From contig CAMDBY010000039.1 of the NCBI GenBank assembly GCA_945889575.1, forward strand, positions 1-11,213: DNA of 11,213 bases, written 5' to 3'. Source of the DNA: Bifidobacterium breve. Its GTDB lineage: Bacteria > Actinomycetota > Acidimicrobiia > Acidimicrobiales > Ilumatobacteraceae. This document shows positions 6,599-11,213 of this stretch, in pieces. Numbering within the stretch: position 1 is the first letter of the stretch; the number at the start of each line of letters is the position of its first letter. Both the position numbers and the translations under genes were made by a program. The notes beneath the pieces were generated by a model. That model had not been told where the DNA came from. It searched no databases and saw only the letters and a list, made by a program, of their open reading frames with translations.

Positions 6599-8605
6599 AT
6601 GTCCAGCAATGAATTAACTCTCACACCATCTCAGTCACCGGGTTTGGTTAAGAGCCCATTATCAATTTCACCGTCTGGGTCACTCGGTGCTGTACGCCGT
6701 CCGGTCAATACAACTGGCTGGCGTGAGTGGCTCTTTACTGTTGACCACAAGAAAATCGGAATTATGTATGGCTGTGTTGCCTTTGTGTTCTTCATCGTCG
6801 GCGGTGTCGAGGCTTTGTTCATCCGCTTGCAGTTAGCACTTCCTGACGGCCGCATTCTCAGCGCTGACAAGTACAACCAGATGTTCACCATGCATGCAAC
6901 GACGATGATTTTCCTCTTTGCTATGCCCATGGCTGCTGCATTTGCTAACTATTTCTTGCCACTTCAGATTGGTGCGCGAGATGTTGCGTTCCCTCGTTTG
7001 AACGCATTGTCATTCTGGTTGTTCGTCAGTGGCGGACTTATCTTGAATGCGTCTTGGTTCCTCGGTGGAGCAGCCGATGGTGGTTGGTTCATGTACGCAC
7101 CAAACTCCGGTCCAGTATTCTCACCAAGTAACGGTGTTGACTTCTGGGTTCTCGGTCTGCAGATTGCAGGTATCGCTTCGCTTATCGGGTCTATCAACCT
7201 CATTGTCACTGTGCTCAACATGCGCGCACCTGGCATGACACTCATGAAGATGCCTGTGTTCACCTGGATGATTCTCGTGGTGCAGTTCCTTCTGGTGTTC
7301 TCACTTCCAGTAATCACCGTGGCTCTCGTGTTGTTGATGTTCCAGCGTTCGTATGGCGCCACGTTCTTTGATGTGTCGCAAGGTGCAGACCCACTTCTCT
7401 GGCAACACTTGTTCTGGATCTTTGGTCATCCAGAGGTGTACGTCTTGATTTTGCCGGGGTTCGGCATCATCTCTGAAGTCCTGCCCACATTCTCGCGTAA
7501 GCCACTCTTCGGCTATCCGTTTGTGGTGTTCTCAGGCGCATCGATCGGACTCGTCGGTTTCGGCGTATGGGCGCACCATATGTTCGCCTCTGGTCTTGGC
7601 CCAGTATCAGTTGCTGTGTTCTCGATGGCAACGATGGCAATTGCTATTCCAACCGGCGTGAAAATCTTCAACTGGTTGCTCACTATGTGGGGCGGCAAAA
7701 TTTGGTACTCAGCTGCGATGAAGTTTGCTATCGGTCTCGTAATCCTTTTCACCATCGGTGGTTTGTCAGGCGTTACTCACGCAGTTGCTCCTTCTGACAC
7801 TCAACAAACAGATACGTATTACATCGTCGCTCACTTCCATTACGTGTTGTTCGGCGGAATGGTGTTCGGATTGTTCTCTGGCTTCTATTACTGGTGGCCA
7901 AAAGTTTTCGGAAAGATGCTTAATGAAAAATTGGGTAGCTGGAACTTCTGGTTAATGGTGATTGGTATGAACCTCACGTTCGGGCCAATGCATATTCTCG
8001 GTCTACAAGGCCAACCTCGCCGTATGTATGTGTGGACCGAAGCTCGTGCTGGTGAAGGTTTCTTTAACTTCGGTTTCTGGAACCTTGTGTCATCAATCGG
8101 CTCCTTTGTTTTGTCCGTCGGCGTACTCTTCTTCATCATCAACGTGATCAAGACGACTCGTAATCCAGAGCGTGCGCCGCTTGATCCTTGGGATGCACGT
8201 ACATTGGAATGGCTCACAACAAGCCCTCCAAAGGTGCATAACTTTGATCGCATCCCAGTCGTACATCACCTCGATGAGTTCTTTCATCGCAAATATGTTG
8301 AAGATGAAACCACTCATGCGATGACTCAGATAGCAACTGGTGAAGACCTCATGCGTGCTGAAGAAGCAGCTGCGGATACTGGCATTCATATGCCTGGACC
8401 TTCGTACTGGCCGTTGCTTCTTGCAATTGGTGTGGCGGTACTTGGTATGGGAGTGATCTACGGAACCCCAATCATGGTTGTCGGAGCACTTGTTGTTCTC
8501 TTCTCCTCATTTGGTTGGGTTCTTGAACCCTCAGTACCCGAACCGATCGATTTTGATTCACCGTCAACCGACGGTCACACGAAGGAGATAGCTCCCCTTG
8601 GCTGA
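6599..8605 (+). CDS. ctaD: cytochrome c oxidase subunit I, A1-type, with C-terminal extension
   Basis: The catalytic membrane subunit reduces O2 to water and pumps protons. All ligands are present: H99 and H414 for low-spin heme a, H412 for high-spin heme a3, and H277, H326 and H327 for CuB. Y281 of HPEVY is the cross-linked tyrosine. E279 in HPEVY, D128 and N135 of the D channel, and T352 and K355 of the K channel mark it as A1-type. At 668 residues it is roughly 100 longer than the common form. After helix 12 there is a hydrophilic stretch (about 520-597) and then GPSYWP (600-605) leading into two extra helices ending near 643. The ATG at 6599 has GGAG 6 bases upstream. The gene overlaps ctaE by 8 bp. 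It is the functional counterpart of the degenerate gene at 2104. Confidence 0.97.
   Translation: MSSNELTLTPSQSPGLVKSPLSISPSGSLGAVRRPVNTTGWREWLFTVDHKKIGIMYGCVAFVFFIVGGVEALFIRLQLALPDGRILSADKYNQMFTMHATTMIFLFAMPMAAAFANYFLPLQIGARDVAFPRLNALSFWLFVSGGLILNASWFLGGAADGGWFMYAPNSGPVFSPSNGVDFWVLGLQIAGIASLIGSINLIVTVLNMRAPGMTLMKMPVFTWMILVVQFLLVFSLPVITVALVLLMFQRSYGATFFDVSQGADPLLWQHLFWIFGHPEVYVLILPGFGIISEVLPTFSRKPLFGYPFVVFSGASIGLVGFGVWAHHMFASGLGPVSVAVFSMATMAIAIPTGVKIFNWLLTMWGGKIWYSAAMKFAIGLVILFTIGGLSGVTHAVAPSDTQQTDTYYIVAHFHYVLFGGMVFGLFSGFYYWWPKVFGKMLNEKLGSWNFWLMVIGMNLTFGPMHILGLQGQPRRMYVWTEARAGEGFFNFGFWNLVSSIGSFVLSVGVLFFIINVIKTTRNPERAPLDPWDARTLEWLTTSPPKVHNFDRIPVVHHLDEFFHRKYVEDETTHAMTQIATGEDLMRAEEAAADTGIHMPGPSYWPLLLAIGVAVLGMGVIYGTPIMVVGALVVLFSSFGWVLEPSVPEPIDFDSPSTDGHTKEIAPLG
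8582..8587 (+). promoter_or_regulatory. Shine-Dalgarno supporting the TTG start of ctaE
   Basis: AAGGAG lies inside the last codons of ctaD, 10 bases before the TTG at 8598. No ATG or GTG lies nearby in that frame before the conserved part of subunit III, so this site decides for the TTG start. Confidence 0.7.
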
Positions 8606-9212
8606 TATCGCAACTCACGACACTGATCATGCAACTGATCACGGGCATCATTCATCAACTGGCTTGTCAAACAACAAACTGGCAATGTGGTTGTTCCTCG
8701 GATCAGAGTGCTTGCTTTTTGGTGGTCTGATCTCTACATACATGCTGTATCGCGGTCGCGTTCAGAACGGACCACATCCTTCACAGATCTACGACATTCC
8801 ATTTACATCAGTCAGCAGTTTCGTTCTGTTGATGTCATCGCTCACCATGGTGCTTGCGGTCTCATCGGCGCAACGTAAGGATGACAACAAAACAAACTTG
8901 TGGCTGCTCATTACGGCACTTCTTGGAGCAACCTTCATTGGTGGCCAGGTGTACGAATTCACTGCGTTTTATCGTGAAGGACTTGGCTTCACTACAAGCC
9001 TTTTTGGGTCAAGCTTTTATTCATTGACCGGATTCCACGGTGTTCACGTTTCAATCGGAGTCATTATGTTGTTGTCCTTAAGGGGCATCATCAAAAAGGG
9101 CAAGATCACGGGCGACAAGGCCGAGGTCGTGGAACTCATTGGTTTGTACTGGCACTTCGTTGACATCGTGTGGATCATCATTTTCACACTGGTATACCTA
9201 ATCCCATCCTGA
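8598..9212 (+). CDS. ctaE: cytochrome c oxidase subunit III
   Basis: Subunit III stabilises the catalytic core and helps sustain proton uptake into the D channel. The 204-residue protein is the short five-helix type lacking the first two helices of the mitochondrial form, as usual in Gram-positive bacteria. Signature residues are E37 in FLGSECLLFG, E120 in GQVYEF, H147 and H150 in FHGVHV, and H186 and D189 in YWHFVDIVW. The first 20 residues carry seven histidines, including HATDHGHH, and might bind metal. It starts with TTG overlapping ctaD by 8 bp and is followed 13 bp later by ctaF. Confidence 0.95.
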   Translation: MADIATHDTDHATDHGHHSSTGLSNNKLAMWLFLGSECLLFGGLISTYMLYRGRVQNGPHPSQIYDIPFTSVSSFVLLMSSLTMVLAVSSAQRKDDNKTNLWLLITALLGATFIGGQVYEFTAFYREGLGFTTSLFGSSFYSLTGFHGVHVSIGVIMLLSLRGIIKKGKITGDKAEVVELIGLYWHFVDIVWIIIFTLVYLIPS

Positions 9213-9225
9213 TTGAGAGCGCATC

Positions 9226-9537
9226 ATGACAACTGTTACTGAAACACACGAAGACGCACACGAGCACGGAATGTCCGATGCTGGTTATGTAAAGATTGCA
9301 ATCATTTTGGCCCTCATCACAGGGCTTGAGGTTTCTACCTACTACGTAGACTTCGGTCCTTTGTTCATGCCTGCATTGCTCATCATGATGGTGGTCAAGT
9401 TCGTCATGGTCGTCTCGTACTTCATGCATCTCAAGTTCGATAGCAAGATTTTCAGTTTCCTTTTCTATGTAGGTCTTGGGCTTGCGTTGTTCGTGTACAT
9501 CACGGCACTCGCCACCTTCAAGTTCTTCATCGCGTAA
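9226..9537 (+). CDS. ctaF: cytochrome c oxidase subunit IV (caa3/COX4_pro family)
   Basis: A 103-residue accessory membrane subunit of the bacterial aa3/caa3 oxidase. It has three hydrophobic helices at about 22-40, 47-67 and 76-98 and the family's hallmark YFMHLKFD loop (65-72) between helices 2 and 3. The N-terminus is acidic and His-rich (THEDAHEHG). It is a different family from the actinobacterial CtaF type seen at the front of the 4209 gene. ATG at 9226 has GAGAG 6 bases upstream. Members of this family stabilise the complex and are not catalytic. Confidence 0.9.
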   Translation: MTTVTETHEDAHEHGMSDAGYVKIAIILALITGLEVSTYYVDFGPLFMPALLIMMVVKFVMVVSYFMHLKFDSKIFSFLFYVGLGLALFVYITALATFKFFIA

Positions 9538-9556
9538 CTAGCGAGGCGGATCGGCA

Positions 9557-10408
9557 ATGCTGATCAGTAGCATCGAACCAACTTTGAATGCTGACCCCTG
9601 GAGGTACCAGCAGCACTTAGAAATTTGGGTGTTGATTATCGGACTATTAATCGCATTTGTGTATGCGATTCGGGTAGTCGGACCCAAAGTTGTTCCCAGT
9701 GGGAAAGTGATTTCCCGCAAACAAATCGGGACTTTTTCCCTCATGATCTTTCTGTTGTTGATTTCAACAGATTGGCCGTTACATGACATCGCAGAGGAAT
9801 ACCTGTATTCCATGCACATGTTGCAACACACAATTCTTACCTACATCATTCCGCCGCTTGCGCTACTTGCAACACCAGAATGGCTGTTTCGACTATTGGT
9901 GGGACAAGGTCGCACGTATCGAGTCATTCGGTTTCTCACGCGCCCGGTGATTGCCGCTGTCACCTACAACGCGGTCTTGCTGATTACTCATATCCCTGCA
10001 TTGGTGAATCGTTCTGCGGCTGGCGGTCCATTGCATTACAGCCTTCACGTTTTATTGGTAGCAAGTGCCTTAATGCTGTGGACACCGATATGCGGCCCGG
10101 CGAAAGAATGGCGCATGAGTTACGGGGCGATGATGGTGTACCTCTTTTGCACATCTTTGGTGCCTTCAATTCCTGCAGGTTGGCTGACATTCGCTGAAGG
10201 CTCTGTGTATAACCACTATGACACTCCAGTTCGAGTGTGGGGAATGTCAGTGTTGAGTGATCAACAACTGGCTGGCGGAATTATGAAACTCGGCGGTTCA
10301 ACTTTTCTATGGGCGCTCATCATCACCATTTTCTTCACCCGATTTATGAAGGGCTTCTTTGGCGATCAGTCGTATAGCTCCAAAGAATCCACTGATTCAT
10401 CTCAATGA
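9557..10408 (+). CDS. ctaG: caa3 oxidase assembly membrane protein CtaG
   Basis: An integral membrane protein of the caa3_CtaG family, needed in Bacillus for forming active caa3 oxidase and thought to act in copper delivery or CuB/CuA assembly. The 283-residue product has about seven helices. The conserved WPLH...EYLYSMHMLQH segment (73-91) contains H76, H87 and H91. Further conserved residues are H160 and H164 (LHYSLH), LMLWTPICGP (172-181), and QQLAGGIMK (236-244). The C-terminal tail is Ser-rich and cytosolic. ATG at 9557 has GAGG 10 bases upstream and lies 19 bp after ctaF, so it is the last gene of the operon. It is unrelated to the Cox11-type protein also called CtaG. Confidence 0.92.
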   Translation: MLISSIEPTLNADPWRYQQHLEIWVLIIGLLIAFVYAIRVVGPKVVPSGKVISRKQIGTFSLMIFLLLISTDWPLHDIAEEYLYSMHMLQHTILTYIIPPLALLATPEWLFRLLVGQGRTYRVIRFLTRPVIAAVTYNAVLLITHIPALVNRSAAGGPLHYSLHVLLVASALMLWTPICGPAKEWRMSYGAMMVYLFCTSLVPSIPAGWLTFAEGSVYNHYDTPVRVWGMSVLSDQQLAGGIMKLGGSTFLWALIITIFFTRFMKGFFGDQSYSSKESTDSSQ

Positions 10409-10427
10409 CGCTGGCTTAGCTCCAGCG
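10409..10427. terminator. small hairpin between convergent ctaG and ABC permease genes
   Basis: CGCTGG (10409-10414) pairs with CCAGCG (10422-10427) around a 7-base loop CTTAGCT. It starts on the base after the ctaG stop, and its loop carries the permease stop codon. Convergent placement suits a bidirectional terminator, but neither side has a clear run of U, so it may be a weak or Rho-assisted stop or an mRNA 3' end protector. Confidence 0.45.
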
Positions 10428-11141
10428 GAAGCGTCGTGCTGCAATTGCTGGCGCGATAATGCCCCACGCTGCTAGCACCGCACATGGCACAACAAGGCCT
10501 GCTGAATCGCCATTCAACGTTGAACGCAGCAGATCAGCTAACGCTGTTGATGGCAAGCCCTGAACTGCGTTACCGAGAAAATCGGGAAGTGAGTCGCGGG
10601 GAATCACCATTCCGCCCAACAAAAGCAACACTAAGTACAGCCCGTTCTGTGCAGCCAGATTTATCTCAGCGCGCAATTGGCCAGCGAGGATGAGACCGAT
10701 TCCAGCGAACGCCGATGTCCCAAACAAGACCACAACAATTGCAAGTGGCCACGTGGAACCGCCCGGTTGCCACCCAAGCGCACGGCCGAGCGACAACAAG
10801 ATAACTGCCTGAATCAATTGCACAGTAAACACGGACAAGATTTTTGCAATGACTAGTTCGTTGCGCGTAAGTGGTGTTGCACCAAGTCGCTTCAACACCA
10901 AATAGGAACGCTCAAACCCAGTGGCTATTCCAAGACTCACCATCGAAGAAGACATAATCGCGATTGCCAGAATGCCCGGCGTGAGGAACTGAATAGGTTC
11001 CATGTCGGCACTTGGCAATACATCAACCGAACCAAAGAAGCCAAGTAGCAATACGGGAATGATCAATGTCAGCAGTAGTTGCTCACCGTTACGCGCAAGC
11101 AGCATTAGTTCTGCGCGAAGTTGAATGCGAATGCGCCTCAT
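10416..11141 (-). CDS. ABC-2 type transporter permease
   Basis: A 241-residue membrane protein with about six helices, typical of ABC-2 exporter permeases. The cytosolic N-terminal amphipathic segment is RIRIQLRAELMLLARN. After helix 2 comes the family's coupling-type loop FERSYLVLKRLGATPLTR (76-93), and GGMVIPRDSLP (176-186) lies before the last helix. The substrate cannot be told from sequence. It starts with ATGA overlap with the ATPase stop, with GAGG 6 bases upstream, so the two form one translationally coupled transporter. ABC-2 genes of this kind are known beside heme A/oxidase maturation genes in other actinobacteria, so a link to heme or oxidase biogenesis is possible but unproven. 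Confidence 0.88.
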   Translation of the reverse strand: MRRIRIQLRAELMLLARNGEQLLLTLIIPVLLLGFFGSVDVLPSADMEPIQFLTPGILAIAIMSSSMVSLGIATGFERSYLVLKRLGATPLTRNELVIAKILSVFTVQLIQAVILLSLGRALGWQPGGSTWPLAIVVVLFGTSAFAGIGLILAGQLRAEINLAAQNGLYLVLLLLGGMVIPRDSLPDFLGNAVQGLPSTALADLLRSTLNGDSAGLVVPCAVLAAWGIIAPAIAARRFRWS

Positions 11142-11213
11142 TGTTCGCCTCGAGTCAAACGCCGGTATGTATCTTCGAGAGATTCAGTACCCATGTCTAC
11201 GCCTAGTAGCGGG
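11138..11213 (-). CDS. ABC transporter ATP-binding protein, C-terminal end only
   Basis: A partial gene cut by the window edge, with only the last 24 codons visible. The peptide end SLEDTYRRLTRGEQ followed by TGA matches the usual tail of drug- or export-type ABC ATPases (SLEDxYLxLT). The stop overlaps the permease start as ATGA. Walker A, Walker B and the signature motif lie outside the window. The call rests on this tail and on the paired permease. Confidence 0.75.
   Translation of the reverse strand, partial: PLLGVDMGTESLEDTYRRLTRGEQ

Overview
The window looks like a chromosomal segment of an actinobacterium. It is probably a member of Acidimicrobiia or a related aquatic lineage with moderate GC; this is inferred from gene content and protein style, since no taxonomic marker is present. 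The clpS-DUF2017 pair, short five-helix-type oxidase subunit III, actinobacterial CtaF-type sequence and GTG/TTG starts all fit Actinomycetota.

Left edge (1-963), minus strand: clpS overlaps a DUF2017 gene by ATGA, and a tRNA-Glu(UUC) follows. A 52-bp divergent spacer with two small inverted repeats separates clpS from ctaB (heme O synthase), which reads rightward at 1016-1957. A short hairpin-bearing spacer then precedes a long plus-strand run.

Central block (2104-10408): eight tightly packed or overlapping genes. The last five form an ordinary A1-type, cytochrome c-fused (caa3) terminal oxidase: ctaC (subunit II plus cytochrome c), ctaD (subunit I), ctaE (III), ctaF (IV) and ctaG (membrane copper/assembly factor). 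All key heme, CuA, CuB and proton-channel residues are readable in them. The first three genes are the surprise. They encode an intact subunit I-like 12-helix protein with nearly all metal ligands and channel residues replaced, a subunit III-like protein with its signature Glu/His/Asp residues replaced, and a CtaF-like membrane protein extended into an acidic His-rich linker and a cupredoxin-like domain without a copper site. Together they look like a catalytically dead 'shadow oxidase' encoded directly ahead of the active one and translationally coupled to it. I infer a structural, assembly, scaffold or supercomplex role rather than catalysis.

Right edge (10409-11213), minus strand: an ABC-2 type permease and the C-terminal end of its ATPase, convergent with ctaG across a 7-bp gap that carries a small hairpin. 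No gene-free stretch exceeds 300 bases. I saw no CRISPR array, insertion sequence or phage gene.
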